Assembly (NCBI GenBank): GCA_012719235.1
Contig: JAAYAR010000049.1
Location: 1 to 48,428, forward strand
DNA: 48,428 nucleotides
Source of the DNA: Clostridiales bacterium
Lineage (GTDB): Bacteria; Bacillota; Clostridia; Oscillospirales; Oscillospiraceae
Direction: 5' to 3'
The notes below the pieces were generated by a model that searched no databases, was not told the DNA's origin, and saw nothing but the letters and a program-made list of their open reading frames with translations. A program made the position numbers and the translations under genes. This document shows, piece by piece, positions 8,511-19,392 of this stretch (within the stretch, counting starts at the first letter, position 1; every line of letters starts with the position of its first letter).

Positions 8511-9150
8511 GTTTGCCAAATCCGGGAAAGCGGCCTGTATTTCCCATCTGGACCTGATGAGGACCATGAGCCGTTCATTCCTTCGCGCGGGGTTCCTCCT
8601 TCGGCACTCCGAGGGCTTCAATCCTCACGCAAGTATTTCGGTTGCGCTCCCTCTGCCCCTGGGCCATGAGAGCGACTGCGAGCTGATGGACTTTAAGCTC
8701 AAGGAGGCCGTGGCTTCGGATGAGATAGTTGTTCGTCTCAATCGTGTCCTCCCCGAAGGCTTGACGGCTCTCAGGGTGACGGAATCCTCCAGGCCTTTCA
8801 GGGAGATCGAATATCTGCGCCACCGGGTCGAGCTGAAATATGACGGCGGTACACCGGCGGGAGCGGCCGACACGTTGACTGAACTATTCGGTTCGGACGA
8901 TATAACGGTGTATCGAAAGACAAAAAAAAGCGAGGGAGATTTCAATATCGCACCCTGCATAAAGGAGAAGTCTTTTTCCCCGCTGCCGGACGGAATACGG
9001 TGCGAAGCCGTATTGACCGCGATGCGCCCGATGCTCAGCCCGATATATCTTATAGCCGCCGTCGAAAGATATGCTCCCGCGCTTTCACCGTCTTTTGTCC
9101 GATACAGAAGGATCGAAATACTTGACGGCAGCATGCGCCGCTTTGAGTAA
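8497..9150 (+). CDS. TIGR03936/DUF2344 radical SAM-associated protein
   Basis: A 217-residue cytosolic protein beginning MSRLEFAKSGKAACISHLDLMR and continuing into an FNPHASISVALPLPLGHES segment, both typical of the DUF2344 (TIGR03936) family found beside or fused to TIGR03960 radical SAM proteins. Function unknown; proposed to be a substrate-handling partner in RNA or translation-linked chemistry. ATG 8497 lies inside the end of the radical SAM gene (14-base overlap) and is preceded by GGAAGGGAGAG, so the two are translationally coupled. A longer frame upstream is only overlap with the previous gene. Family recognition is good. Confidence 0.88.
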   Translation: MSRLEFAKSGKAACISHLDLMRTMSRSFLRAGFLLRHSEGFNPHASISVALPLPLGHESDCELMDFKLKEAVASDEIVVRLNRVLPEGLTALRVTESSRPFREIEYLRHRVELKYDGGTPAGAADTLTELFGSDDITVYRKTKKSEGDFNIAPCIKEKSFSPLPDGIRCEAVLTAMRPMLSPIYLIAAVERYAPALSPSFVRYRRIEILDGSMRRFE

Positions 9151-9225
9151 TTGCGCCGCCGGCCGGGGTTTTCGGGATATTGAGCGTGCCGGCCGGGGCC
9201 GGTGATAAAACACCATCATCACAGG

Positions 9226-9262
9226 CAAAAAGCAGGCTGCCCCGAGTATTATCAGGGCAGCC
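9226..9262 (-). terminator. intrinsic terminator of the PPi-phosphofructokinase gene
   Basis: Read on the minus strand, GGCTGCCC (9262-9255) and GGGCAGCC (9242-9235) form an eight-base perfect stem followed after three bases by a T run (the A run at 9227-9231 on the plus strand). It lies just past the stop of the minus-strand gene. Confidence 0.75.
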
Positions 9263-9283
9263 GGACGTTCAGAGTCAGTCAAT

Positions 9284-10540
9284 TTATTCGACAAATACCT
9301 TTTTGAGCCGCGCAAACCGGGGAAGCGCATCCTCCGTGGGGATCTTGCGGTCCCCCTGAATGAGAGGCAGAGCGTAGTCGTAAAAGGCCGGCAGTATGCC
9401 GTCGCCCGATCCGTTAATCCACTCGTCGGGGAATTTTTTCTCATAGTTTGCGACCTTATCAAGATCGATAAGATCCATATGGCACACATAGCGGTCCCCC
9501 TCGCCGCGACGGAAGGCTACCATTTTGCCGGTGACGCCCCCGACAGCTCCGAGAACTGCCCTGCGCCCCGCTTCGGCCGCTTCAATGACGTCCGTTTCGG
9601 AAGCGCAGTGTGCCGCGCAGCGCTGCAGGAGGCTCAGTTCGATTCCCCTTACTTTGGCACCTGTCTCACGCTTGGCCGCGTCGGCAAGTATTGCCGCGAC
9701 ACCGCCCAACTGGGTGTGTCCGAAAGAATCCTTCTCTTGTGATGAAGAAGCGTACTCGGAAATGAAGCGGCCTTCACTGTCGTGTATCCCTTCGGACACC
9801 GCGGCGATCACGTTCCTTTTGACTGCGTATATCTCCTTGACGCGGCGAAGGAAATATTCCATGGAAAACACGCGCTCAGGCAGGAAGATGAGGTCGGGCC
9901 CGCAGCCTTTCATTGAGGCGAGGGAGGCGGCGGCCGTCAGCCAGCCCGCGTGGCGGCCCATGATTTCGATGACCGTGACCATGCCTGTTTCATAAACGGT
10001 CGCATCTTTATAGATCTCCATACACGTGGTCGCGATAAACTTTGCGGCGCTCGCGTATCCCGGGCAATGGTCCGTGCCGAAAAGGTCGTTGTCAATAGTC
10101 TTCGGTATACCGATTATTCTGCATTCGTAGCCGGATGAGGCCATGAATCTGCTCACTTTGTTGCAGGTATCCATCGAGTCGTTTCCGCCGATAAGGAAAA
10201 AGTAACGGACGTCGTATTTCCTGAATATTTCAAGGATCCGGCGGTAGTCGGTCGCATCGTCTTCAGGATCCTTCAATTTGTAACGAACAGAGCCGAGCTC
10301 TGAAGAAGGCGTATTGAGCAGGTATTCCAGCTCTTTGGGGTCTTCCTGCCCGAAATCGATCAGTCGGTCGTTGAGCACGCCTTTTATCCCGTATTCGGCA
10401 CCCAGTACCTGTGTGATCTGCGGACAGTCCAGAGCAGCTCTGACCGCACCGAACACACTGGCATTGATCACGCTTGTCGGACCGCCGGACTGAGCAATAA
10501 TGCAAGCGCCGGTCAGTTCTTGCCTCGCTGCACTGTTCAT
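9284..10540 (-). CDS. pfp: phosphofructokinase, PPi-dependent type
   Basis: A 418-residue phosphofructokinase that by its residues should use pyrophosphate rather than ATP to phosphorylate fructose 6-phosphate (reversible, glycolysis/gluconeogenesis). The loop GGNDS (118-122) carries Asp121 where ATP enzymes have Gly104 (E. coli numbering), and PKTIDND (146-152) carries Lys147 where ATP enzymes have Gly124; both substitutions mark PPi enzymes. Asp150 is the catalytic base. The N-terminal IIAQSGGPTSVINAS and the MGRHAGWLTAAASL segment are also typical. Start at 10540 because GGAGG lies just upstream on the minus strand (CCTCC at 10550-10554); a longer frame to 10672 has no such support. It is divergent from the aldolase gene, so two consecutive glycolytic steps share one intergenic region. 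Confidence 0.93.
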   Translation of the reverse strand: MNSAARQELTGACIIAQSGGPTSVINASVFGAVRAALDCPQITQVLGAEYGIKGVLNDRLIDFGQEDPKELEYLLNTPSSELGSVRYKLKDPEDDATDYRRILEIFRKYDVRYFFLIGGNDSMDTCNKVSRFMASSGYECRIIGIPKTIDNDLFGTDHCPGYASAAKFIATTCMEIYKDATVYETGMVTVIEIMGRHAGWLTAAASLASMKGCGPDLIFLPERVFSMEYFLRRVKEIYAVKRNVIAAVSEGIHDSEGRFISEYASSSQEKDSFGHTQLGGVAAILADAAKRETGAKVRGIELSLLQRCAAHCASETDVIEAAEAGRRAVLGAVGGVTGKMVAFRRGEGDRYVCHMDLIDLDKVANYEKKFPDEWINGSGDGILPAFYDYALPLIQGDRKIPTEDALPRFARLKKVFVE

Positions 10541-10577
10541 ATGATAATACCTCCGTATTAATCTTGATTTTTTCACT

Positions 10578-10605
10578 ATAATAGCATATAAAAGAGAAAA
10601 ATCAA
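10578..10605 (-). promoter_or_regulatory. SigA-type promoter for the PPi-phosphofructokinase gene
   Basis: On the minus strand, TTGATT (10605-10600), a 16-base spacer and TATTAT (10583-10578). Matches are four of six and five of six. It lies 38 bases upstream of the ATG and diverges from the aldolase promoter. Confidence 0.5.
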
Positions 10606-10630
10606 TTGCCCTGCGATACCCGCTCCGCAA

Positions 10631-10659
10631 TTGTGCCGGAATACATCCGAAGAGATAAT
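10631..10659 (+). promoter_or_regulatory. SigA-type promoter for the aldolase gene
   Basis: TTGTGC at 10631-10636, a 17-base spacer and GATAAT at 10654-10659, 29 bases before the aldolase ATG. The -10 is good and the -35 weak. Confidence 0.45.
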
Positions 10660-10688
10660 ACAGGATATGCAATGAAAGGACTGTTATT

Positions 10689-11624
10689 ATGCCTATAGTA
10701 ACATCAAAAGAAATGCTGAAAAAGGCTTATGACGGAGGCTACGCGGTCGGAGCTTTCAACGTCAACAATATGGAGATCATTCAGGGTATCACAAAGGCGG
10801 CCGCGGAAACAAACGCGCCCCTGATACTGCAGGTCTCCGCCGGAGCCCGGAACTACGCAAAGCACGTATACCTAATGAAGCTTGTCGAGGCGGCTGTCAT
10901 AGATACCGGTCTGTCCGTCTGCCTGCATCTGGATCACGGCGAGACGTTTGAGATATGCAAAGCCTGCGTCGACGGCGGGTTTACATCTGTGATGATAGAC
11001 GGGTCGAAGCATTCGTTCAAAGAGAATATTGCCCTGACAAGGCAAGTTGTGGAATACGCTCACGATCATGGTGTAACGGTCGAGGGAGAACTTGGCCGCC
11101 TTGCGGGCGTAGAGGACGAGATAAGTGTCTCCTCAAAGGATTCCTCTTATACCGATCCGGACCAGGTCGAGGAGTTTGTAGGCAGCACCAACGTCGACTC
11201 TCTCGCGATAGCGATAGGGACGAGCCACGGCGCTTACAAGTTTAAGCCCGGGCAGAAACCTGAGCTGAGGTTCGATATACTCGAAGAGGTCGGAAAGCGT
11301 CTGCCCGGTTTTCCGGTCGTTCTGCATGGGGCGTCTTCGGTAGTACGGGAACACGTTCAAGTGATCAACTCATACGGCGGGAAAATGCCCGATGCGATCG
11401 GGATACCGGAGTCCATGCTTAGAAGAGCGGCATCGATGGCCGTATGTAAGATCAATATCGATTCCGATCTCAGGCTGGCGATGACAGCTTCAATACGAAA
11501 ATACCTGGCCGAGCATCCCAGCGAGTTTGACCCTAGAAAGTATCTGGGCGTCGGGAGGGACGCCATAGAGGCCATGGTAAAACACAAGATCGTCAACGTT
11601 CTCGGCTGCGATGGGAAGGCCTGA
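10689..11624 (+). CDS. fba: class II fructose-bisphosphate aldolase
   Basis: A 311-residue zinc-dependent aldolase cleaving fructose 1,6-bisphosphate to glyceraldehyde 3-phosphate and dihydroxyacetone phosphate. Visible: GAFNVNNMEI at 21-30, CLHLDHGE with Asp82 (catalytic) and zinc ligand His83, EGELG with Glu134, AIGTSHG with zinc ligand His180, VLHGASS with zinc ligand His213, and the phosphate-binding KINIDSDLR segment. Length is normal. It is transcribed away from the PPi-phosphofructokinase gene and ends at a strong terminator, so it is probably monocistronic. A tagatose-bisphosphate aldolase is the main alternative, but the phosphofructokinase neighbour favours fructose bisphosphate. 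Confidence 0.94.
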   Translation: MPIVTSKEMLKKAYDGGYAVGAFNVNNMEIIQGITKAAAETNAPLILQVSAGARNYAKHVYLMKLVEAAVIDTGLSVCLHLDHGETFEICKACVDGGFTSVMIDGSKHSFKENIALTRQVVEYAHDHGVTVEGELGRLAGVEDEISVSSKDSSYTDPDQVEEFVGSTNVDSLAIAIGTSHGAYKFKPGQKPELRFDILEEVGKRLPGFPVVLHGASSVVREHVQVINSYGGKMPDAIGIPESMLRRAASMAVCKINIDSDLRLAMTASIRKYLAEHPSEFDPRKYLGVGRDAIEAMVKHKIVNVLGCDGKA

Positions 11625-11663
11625 ACAGCCGGAAAAATCGCATAGTTGATAAGTGACCCGAGA

Positions 11664-11697
11664 AGCGTCCCCCAAGACTCACGGAGGGCGCTTTTTC
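11664..11697 (+). terminator. intrinsic terminator after the aldolase gene
   Basis: Ten-base stem (11664-11673 with 11683-11692, one mismatch and one G-T pair) with a nine-base loop, running directly into a five-T tract at 11692-11696. Confidence 0.8.
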
Positions 11698-11719
11698 TGA
11701 ATGCACCTGCCGTATTTCG

Positions 11720-11748
11720 GTACATTTTATCCCGATCGGGCATATACT
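11720..11748 (+). promoter_or_regulatory. candidate SigE-type promoter for the yunB homologue
   Basis: GTACATT at 11720-11726, a 14-base spacer and CATATACT at 11741-11748. The -10 matches seven of eight positions of the mother-cell SigE consensus and the -35 about five of seven. yunB is a member of the B. subtilis SigE regulon, which fits. Confidence 0.45.
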
Positions 11749-11791
11749 GTAGACAGGGAAAAACCATCGGAACGGCGGGGGGATGAGTATT

Positions 11792-12505
11792 ATGACTCAG
11801 ATGGAGGTCTTAAGAAGGCGAAGCAGACTGCGATGGAAGAGAAGCGGAAAACTCCGCTTCTCACTTGCTCTTATGCTGATATTGGGGATCGCTCTGGGTC
11901 TGTACTCTGTATTTGTATTCAGGATGCGCCCGCTTATCCTGGACATTGCGACGAACAGAGTCAGAGTCGTATACACGCGGATTATAAATAACGCCGTCAT
12001 GCAGACCCTGAGGGAAGAAGATATCGGATATGGCGATATGGTATATTTTGAGAAAGACTATGAAGGTAAGATCACGGCGCTGTGCACGAATACATCGTTG
12101 CTGAATATGCTCTCAAGCCGTATTACCGAAACAGTGCTCGAAAAGCTCGATCAGGTCGACACGATCAGCGTCAGGATACCGCTGTCGACAGTAAGCGGGC
12201 CAAGCCTGCTGGCAGGTTTCGGACCCGTAATAAAACTGAAAATTGTTCCGGCTGACAGTTTGCGCGCGAAATTCGGTACGGGTTTTGCCGAAGCGGGGAT
12301 AAACCAGACGCTTCACCGGATCGTGTACAGCGGCGAGATAACCTGCTCCGTATTGTTCCCAGGTATCAGTACGTCGTGTGAAACGGCGTTTAGCATAGTT
12401 GCCGCCGAGACAGTCATTGTCGGGGGCGTGCCTCAGAGTTACACTTACTTTTCAGGCGTCGACGATGTGGAGGAAGCGATTGATTACTATTACAACTATC
12501 AGTAG
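11792..12505 (+). CDS. yunB: YunB-family sporulation protein
   Basis: A 237-residue protein with a basic N-terminus (RRRSRLRWKR), one membrane segment at about 24-42 and an extracytoplasmic domain, matching the YunB sporulation family in length and in conserved segments such as LILDIATNRVR, VRIPLSTVSGPSLLAGFGP and the closing YYYNY. YunB is made in the mother cell and needed for efficient sporulation; its molecular activity is unknown. The frame is also open from ATG 11783, but the G-rich Shine-Dalgarno at 11777-11782 abuts that codon, so ATG 11792 with an eight- to nine-base spacing is preferred. A SigE-like promoter lies just upstream. Confidence 0.87.
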   Translation: MTQMEVLRRRSRLRWKRSGKLRFSLALMLILGIALGLYSVFVFRMRPLILDIATNRVRVVYTRIINNAVMQTLREEDIGYGDMVYFEKDYEGKITALCTNTSLLNMLSSRITETVLEKLDQVDTISVRIPLSTVSGPSLLAGFGPVIKLKIVPADSLRAKFGTGFAEAGINQTLHRIVYSGEITCSVLFPGISTSCETAFSIVAAETVIVGGVPQSYTYFSGVDDVEEAIDYYYNYQ

Positions 12506-12582
12506 CCAGATCCGTTTTGCATCGGATCAGCCCGGCCGGGAGTCTCCATGCGCGAAAGAATACAAAGCAGGTTTCATCGCGT

Positions 12583-12611
12583 TTGATAGGCAGGCTGCAG
12601 TGTGATATAAT
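12583..12611 (+). promoter_or_regulatory. SigA promoter for the ligA unit
   Basis: TTGATA at 12583-12588, exactly 17 bases, then a perfect TATAAT at 12606-12611. About 95 bases separate it from the ligA start. It may also serve cwlD and radA downstream. Confidence 0.7.
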
Positions 12612-12617
12612 ATCTAA

Positions 12618-14717
<2,100 letters not shown>

Positions 14718-14767
14718 CAGGTCTAACTCCCCGGAACGCGCAATAGACTTTTCGGGGAGGGGTCGCA

Positions 14768-15484
14768 TTGAAAAACGAAAAAATCCTTTTCATTATTCTT
14801 TGCGCGGCGGCTTTTTGCGCCTTGCTTATCTGGGCTGTCATGCCGGGCCGAGTAAAGGAAGCGGCGGCGCAGAATAACGGCACGGCGCCGGCAGTTATGA
14901 TAATCGACGCCGGTCACGGGGGAGCTGACGGAGGGGCCGTTTCAAAAAGCGGAGCAAAAGAGAGTGAAATAAATCTCTCGATAGCAATAAAGACCGAGAT
15001 CATCGCAAACCTGTGCGGTGTTCACAGCGTTATGACACGGAAAGACGAGAACTCCCTGCACGCTCAGGATGCGGACACGATACGTGAGCAGAAGGTCTCG
15101 GACATGAAAAGCAGGGTCTCGCTCGTTAACAGTTACGACAATGCTCTTTTAGTAAGCATTCACCAGAATTCATACGAAGGCAAAGCCAGTGGCGCGCAGG
15201 TGTTCTTCAGAAAGGGCAGCGAGATAAGCGTCGAGACAGCTGCGGCTGTTCAGGAGAATCTGCGCCTTGCACTATGCGAGAGCAACAGCCGGGTCCCTGC
15301 TCCGATACCAAAAAGCGCTTACCTGTTTTCTCATACGACCTGTCCCGCGATTTTAGTCGAATGCGGTTTTCTCTCTGACGCGGTGGAGTCCGACCTGCTC
15401 CGGGAGGACGGCTACCAGACGCGGGCGGCACTTGCGATAATCGCAGGTTATCTCGCCGCGTTACAGGAGCAACCCCCATCATGA
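14768..15484 (+). CDS. cwlD: N-acetylmuramoyl-L-alanine amidase, CwlD-like (spore cortex)
   Basis: A 238-residue zinc amidase (Amidase_3) with an N-terminal signal or anchor segment (residues 5-25) followed directly by the catalytic domain: IIDAGHGGADGG with zinc ligand His50, Glu65 in AKESEINL, SIHQN with the third zinc ligand, and the catalytic Glu in VECGFLS. The compact anchor-plus-domain form without SH3 or LysM repeats is that of CwlD, which with PdaA makes muramic delta-lactam in the spore cortex. It starts at TTG 14768, with a strong GGGGAGGGG site at 14754-14762. It is about 50 bases after ligA and likely transcribed with it. The amidase call is secure, the CwlD identity likely given the sporulating genome. 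Confidence 0.87.
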   Translation: MKNEKILFIILCAAAFCALLIWAVMPGRVKEAAAQNNGTAPAVMIIDAGHGGADGGAVSKSGAKESEINLSIAIKTEIIANLCGVHSVMTRKDENSLHAQDADTIREQKVSDMKSRVSLVNSYDNALLVSIHQNSYEGKASGAQVFFRKGSEISVETAAAVQENLRLALCESNSRVPAPIPKSAYLFSHTTCPAILVECGFLSDAVESDLLREDGYQTRAALAIIAGYLAALQEQPPS

Positions 15485-15579
15485 ATCACAGGTGACAGCA
15501 ACAGAGGCGCCGCGGAAAAAAAACAGGCGAGGCGGCAGCTGTTCGTTAAGGTTTCCTTGCGGCACACAAGGAGAAAGGA

Positions 15580-16944
15580 ATGTCTGCGTACATGAAAGAT
15601 AAGACCCTTTTTTATTGCACGGAGTGCGGAAACGAATCGCCGAAGTGGATGGGGAAATGCCAGGCTTGCGGGAGCTGGAACACTATGGTCGAGCAGAAGA
15701 TCCGGCACACCCAGACGCGTGTATCGCCTATCGCTCAGGACCAAAGACAGGCCCGGCGTTTGTCAGAAGTTGAAGATGAAGAAGAACTGAGGTTCCGCAC
15801 GGGTATCGGCGAACTTGACCGCGTCCTCGGAGGGGGCGCCGTCGCCGGATCTCTTGTTCTGGTCGGAGGGACTCCGGGCATCGGAAAATCAACGCTCCTT
15901 CTGCAGCTGTGCGGGAATATCTGCGATACATACGATGTCCTCTACGTAACGGGCGAAGAATCGGACAGACAGCTCAAGCTGCGGGCGCAGCGGCTTGGAG
16001 TCCGGGGCGAGATGTTCGTTCTCGCACAGACCGATATGGACAGTGTTATCAGGACGGCTGAAGCAGTCAGACCGGGCGTCCTGATCATAGATTCGATCCA
16101 GACGCTGTACGATCCGGATCTGACGGCGGCTCCCGGCAGTGTAAGCCAGGTAAAACAGTGCACCAATTCCCTGATGAAACTTGCCAAGGGCAGCGGGATA
16201 ACCGTGTTCATAATCGGACACGTAAATAAAGAAGGTGCGATCGCAGGGCCTAAAGTCCTCGAGCACATGGTCGATTGCGTGCTGCAGTTTGAAGGGAGCA
16301 CCCGCAGTTCGCACCGCGTGCTGCGCGCCGTGAAAAACCGTTTCGGTTCGACGAACGAGATCGGGGTTTTCACAATGGAGAACACGGGGCTTCAGGAGGT
16401 GCCCAATCCTTCGGAACTGCTCCTTGAGGGCAGACCGCTCAACACGCCGGGAACGTGCGTCTCATGTGTTATGGAAGGTACAAGGCCTATCCTGGCCGAG
16501 ATCCAGGCTCTGGTTTCTCCTAGCGGCCTGAGCGTCCCCCGCAGAATGACGGACGGCTTTGACTACAATCGGGCGATGCTTCTTCTTGCTGTCCTCGAAA
16601 AACGGGCGGGGCTGGAGATAAGCAGATGCGACGCATATATAAACGTTGTCGGCGGGCTTAACATTGAAGAGCCCACAGCGGATCTGGCCGCAATGATAGC
16701 GCTCGCATCAAGCTTTCGCGGCAGGGCGGTGGACTCTTCGACAGTGGCTATCGGAGAGATCGGGCTCACCGGTGAACTGCGCGCCGTTGACAACCTTGAA
16801 CAGCGCCTGAGCGAAGTCAGGCGGCTCGGCTTCACGCAAGCGATAGTGCCGTTTCACGGTTCCGCGCGCGCGCCGGTGCAGGAAGGCCTGCACCTGGCAA
16901 GAGTAAGGACCGTTAGGGAAGCCATCGACCTTGCCGTGCAGTAA
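15580..16944 (+). CDS. radA: DNA repair protein RadA/Sms
   Basis: A 454-residue RecA-like ATPase that drives branch migration of recombination intermediates. Domains in order: N-terminal Cys4 zinc finger (Cys13, Cys16, Cys27, Cys30), RecA-type ATPase with Walker A GGTPGIGKS (96-104) and Walker B VLIIDSIQT, the RadA-specific KNRFG motif near 252-256, and a C-terminal Lon-protease-like (S16) scaffold domain ending in VREAIDLA. Length is normal. The start is ATG 15580 with an AAGGAGAAAGGA site; a second ATG four codons on is possible. It follows cwlD by 95 bases and precedes pcrA by 21 bases, forming a repair pair. Confidence 0.97.
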   Translation: MSAYMKDKTLFYCTECGNESPKWMGKCQACGSWNTMVEQKIRHTQTRVSPIAQDQRQARRLSEVEDEEELRFRTGIGELDRVLGGGAVAGSLVLVGGTPGIGKSTLLLQLCGNICDTYDVLYVTGEESDRQLKLRAQRLGVRGEMFVLAQTDMDSVIRTAEAVRPGVLIIDSIQTLYDPDLTAAPGSVSQVKQCTNSLMKLAKGSGITVFIIGHVNKEGAIAGPKVLEHMVDCVLQFEGSTRSSHRVLRAVKNRFGSTNEIGVFTMENTGLQEVPNPSELLLEGRPLNTPGTCVSCVMEGTRPILAEIQALVSPSGLSVPRRMTDGFDYNRAMLLLAVLEKRAGLEISRCDAYINVVGGLNIEEPTADLAAMIALASSFRGRAVDSSTVAIGEIGLTGELRAVDNLEQRLSEVRRLGFTQAIVPFHGSARAPVQEGLHLARVRTVREAIDLAVQ

Positions 16945-16965
16945 TAAATACCGGGGAGTTTTCAA

Positions 16966-19386
16966 ATGCTCACAAAAGAAGAAGCAAAAAGGTTCCTGAA
17001 AGCGCAGCGGGAATATATCGCAGGCTGTTTCGGGAACTTGAACGATATGCAGCGTGAAGCCGTCATCTCGACTGAGGGCCCTCTCCTCATACTCGCGGGG
17101 GCGGGCAGCGGCAAAACGACGGCGCTTGTGCACAGGATCGCAAAGATCATCAGATTCGGAAAAGGAGGGGACTGCGAGGATCTGCCCGCGGATGTCGGGC
17201 CCCGAGAGCTCGATATTCTCGAGAGGTACCTCTCCGGCAGCTGTGACGAACTGCAGCCCGAAGCAGAGCGCCTTTGCGCGGTCATGCCGGCGGAGCCCTG
17301 GCAGGTCATTGCCATCACATTTACAAATAAAGCCGCAAACGAGATGAAAGAAAGGCTGGAATCTATCCTCGGGGATGACGCGCGGGGAGTCTGGGCATCT
17401 ACATTCCACTCCGCCTGCTGCAGGATCCTCAGGAAGGACGCCGATCTGATCGGATTTGGCCGGGATTTCACCATATATGATTCTTCGGACAGCGAGAAAC
17501 TGATGAAAGATGTGATGAAAGACCTCAATCTTGACGAAAAGGCCTTCCAGCCCAGAGCCGTACTTTCTGTGATCAGCCGCGCGAAGGACGAAGGTAAGGA
17601 TCCCGACGCTTTTGAGGAATACTCCGCGAAAACCGGAGATTTTCGCATGGCTCGGATCGCGAAATGTTACAGCGCGTATCAGTCCCGGCTCCGCAGCAAC
17701 AACGCTCTTGATTTTGACGACATCCTCTTCTTTGCGGTAAAACTGCTCAGGGAATCTGAAGAGGTGCGTACGTATTATCAGAGAAAGTTCCGATATGTAC
17801 TGATAGACGAATACCAGGATACTAACAGGACCCAGTATCTTTTTGCCTCTATGCTGGCGGGCGGATATAACAATATCTGCGTCGTCGGAGACGATGATCA
17901 GAGCATCTACAGATTCAGAGGGGCTACCGTCGAGAATATTCTCAGCTTTGAGGACCGGTATAAGGGATGCCGCGTAATAAAACTCGAACAAAATTACCGT
18001 TCAACCGGGAATATTCTCGCGGCGGCCAACTCTCTGATAAAGAACAATCGCAGCCGAAAAGACAAAGAACTGTGGACATCGGGCGCGGAGGGCGAGAAGT
18101 TGAGCCTTATCGTGGCGGACAATCAGGACGAGGAGGCGCAGCGTATTGCCTCCAAGATCATCGAACTGCGGGGCAGTACCGGGAAATGGTCTGATTTTGC
18201 GGTTCTGTACCGCATGAATGCGCAGTCAAACAGTATCGAGTATGCGTTCAAGCGCAACGGTATTCCGTATCGGGTCGTGGGTGGAATGCGGTTTTTTGAC
18301 CGCGCCGAGATAAAGGACGTGCTCTCTTACCTCTGTGTTATCCACAATCCCAGCGACACGCTGCGTTTATTAAGAGTCATCAACGTACCGCAGAGAGGTA
18401 TCGGCGCAAGAAGCGTTGAAAAAGCGCAGAGTGTCGCCGCGGCTTTCGGATTGTCTTTGTTCGATGTTCTGCGCAACGCCGGAAAATATCGGGAACTGAA
18501 TTCTGCCGCGGCGAAAATGATGGCTTTTGCGTCCATGATAGACGAGTGCACAAGACTGTCTTGTCTGGTCCCCGTTTCCGAGTTATACGACATTGTTCTC
18601 GAAAAAAGCGGTTATGTTGCCGCACTCTCCGAAAAGAATATCGAAGAAAACGTTTCCCGCTTGGAGAACGTGCGAGAGCTCAAGTCAAATATCATTGCAT
18701 ATGAATCGCAGTCGGAAGAACCTTCGCTCGCGGGATTTCTTGAGGAGGTCGCTCTGTACACAGATCTTGATAATTACGATGAGGGTGACGACCGTGCGGT
18801 GATGATGACGATCCACAACGCGAAGGGTCTTGAGTTCGGAACGGTCTTTGTTGCGGGAGCAGAGGAGGGCATATTTCCGAATTACCGGTCCCTGTCCGAA
18901 GAGGGAGAAGATATACAGGAGGAGCGCCGCCTTTGTTATGTTGCGATAACGAGAGCTAAAGAGCGTTTGTTCTTTACCTGTGCCAGGCGCAGACTGCTCT
19001 TCGGAAGGACAACCGCCAACAGGCCGTCCAGATTTTTAAACGAGATACCGCCGGAGCGTCTCTCGGGGCGGCCTGAAGTATCTTCGGTACGGGCCAATTA
19101 CAACTTTGACAGTGATATGCCGGCGGCAAACAGACCGGAATTCGGTACTGCGAACAGGAAGGTGCGGCACAATACGTATATTTCGCAGCAAACAATAAAA
19201 ACAGGCCCTGGAAAGGCGCATTTCAAAAAAGGAGACTCTGTTGAGCATACGGCCTTCGGGCGAGGTCTTGTACTGTCGGTGACAGCAATGGGCAACGATT
19301 TTTTGTTGGAAGTTGCATTTGATAATGTCGGTACGAAACGACTGATGCACAATACCGCTTCGGCGTTCATGAAAAAGCTCGCATGA
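16966..19386 (+). CDS. pcrA: UvrD/PcrA-type DNA helicase
   Basis: An 806-residue superfamily 1A 3'-5' helicase for repair and plasmid or replication functions. Helicase motifs seen: Q motif LNDMQREAV, Walker A AGAGSGKTT (44-52), Ia ITFTNKAANEMKERL, II LIDEYQDTN, III VGDDDQSIYRFRGA, IV LEQNYRST, V TIHNAKGLEFGTVFVAGAEEG, VI CYVAITRAKERL. The C-terminal tail has the FKKGDSVEHTAFGRGLV segment that binds RNA polymerase in PcrA proteins. It is longer than typical (about 720-750 residues) mainly because of a roughly 45-residue acidic insertion between motifs I and Ia (about 62-107). The start at ATG 16966 follows a GGGGAG site. A bona fide terminator sits right after the stop. Confidence 0.96.
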   Translation: MLTKEEAKRFLKAQREYIAGCFGNLNDMQREAVISTEGPLLILAGAGSGKTTALVHRIAKIIRFGKGGDCEDLPADVGPRELDILERYLSGSCDELQPEAERLCAVMPAEPWQVIAITFTNKAANEMKERLESILGDDARGVWASTFHSACCRILRKDADLIGFGRDFTIYDSSDSEKLMKDVMKDLNLDEKAFQPRAVLSVISRAKDEGKDPDAFEEYSAKTGDFRMARIAKCYSAYQSRLRSNNALDFDDILFFAVKLLRESEEVRTYYQRKFRYVLIDEYQDTNRTQYLFASMLAGGYNNICVVGDDDQSIYRFRGATVENILSFEDRYKGCRVIKLEQNYRSTGNILAAANSLIKNNRSRKDKELWTSGAEGEKLSLIVADNQDEEAQRIASKIIELRGSTGKWSDFAVLYRMNAQSNSIEYAFKRNGIPYRVVGGMRFFDRAEIKDVLSYLCVIHNPSDTLRLLRVINVPQRGIGARSVEKAQSVAAAFGLSLFDVLRNAGKYRELNSAAAKMMAFASMIDECTRLSCLVPVSELYDIVLEKSGYVAALSEKNIEENVSRLENVRELKSNIIAYESQSEEPSLAGFLEEVALYTDLDNYDEGDDRAVMMTIHNAKGLEFGTVFVAGAEEGIFPNYRSLSEEGEDIQEERRLCYVAITRAKERLFFTCARRRLLFGRTTANRPSRFLNEIPPERLSGRPEVSSVRANYNFDSDMPAANRPEFGTANRKVRHNTYISQQTIKTGPGKAHFKKGDSVEHTAFGRGLVLSVTAMGNDFLLEVAFDNVGTKRLMHNTASAFMKKLA

Positions 19387-19392
19387 TTCATC

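Noticed and set aside
9158..9198. Two direct copies of GCCGGCCGGGG (9158-9168 and 9188-9198)
   Set aside because: Only 11 bases and GC-rich; no hairpin with a T tract, so not counted as a terminator or repeat family.
16708..17991. Long minus-strand frame (427 codons) opposite radA and pcrA
   Set aside because: It is the antisense of two clear genes; composition follows the codon bias of the other strand.
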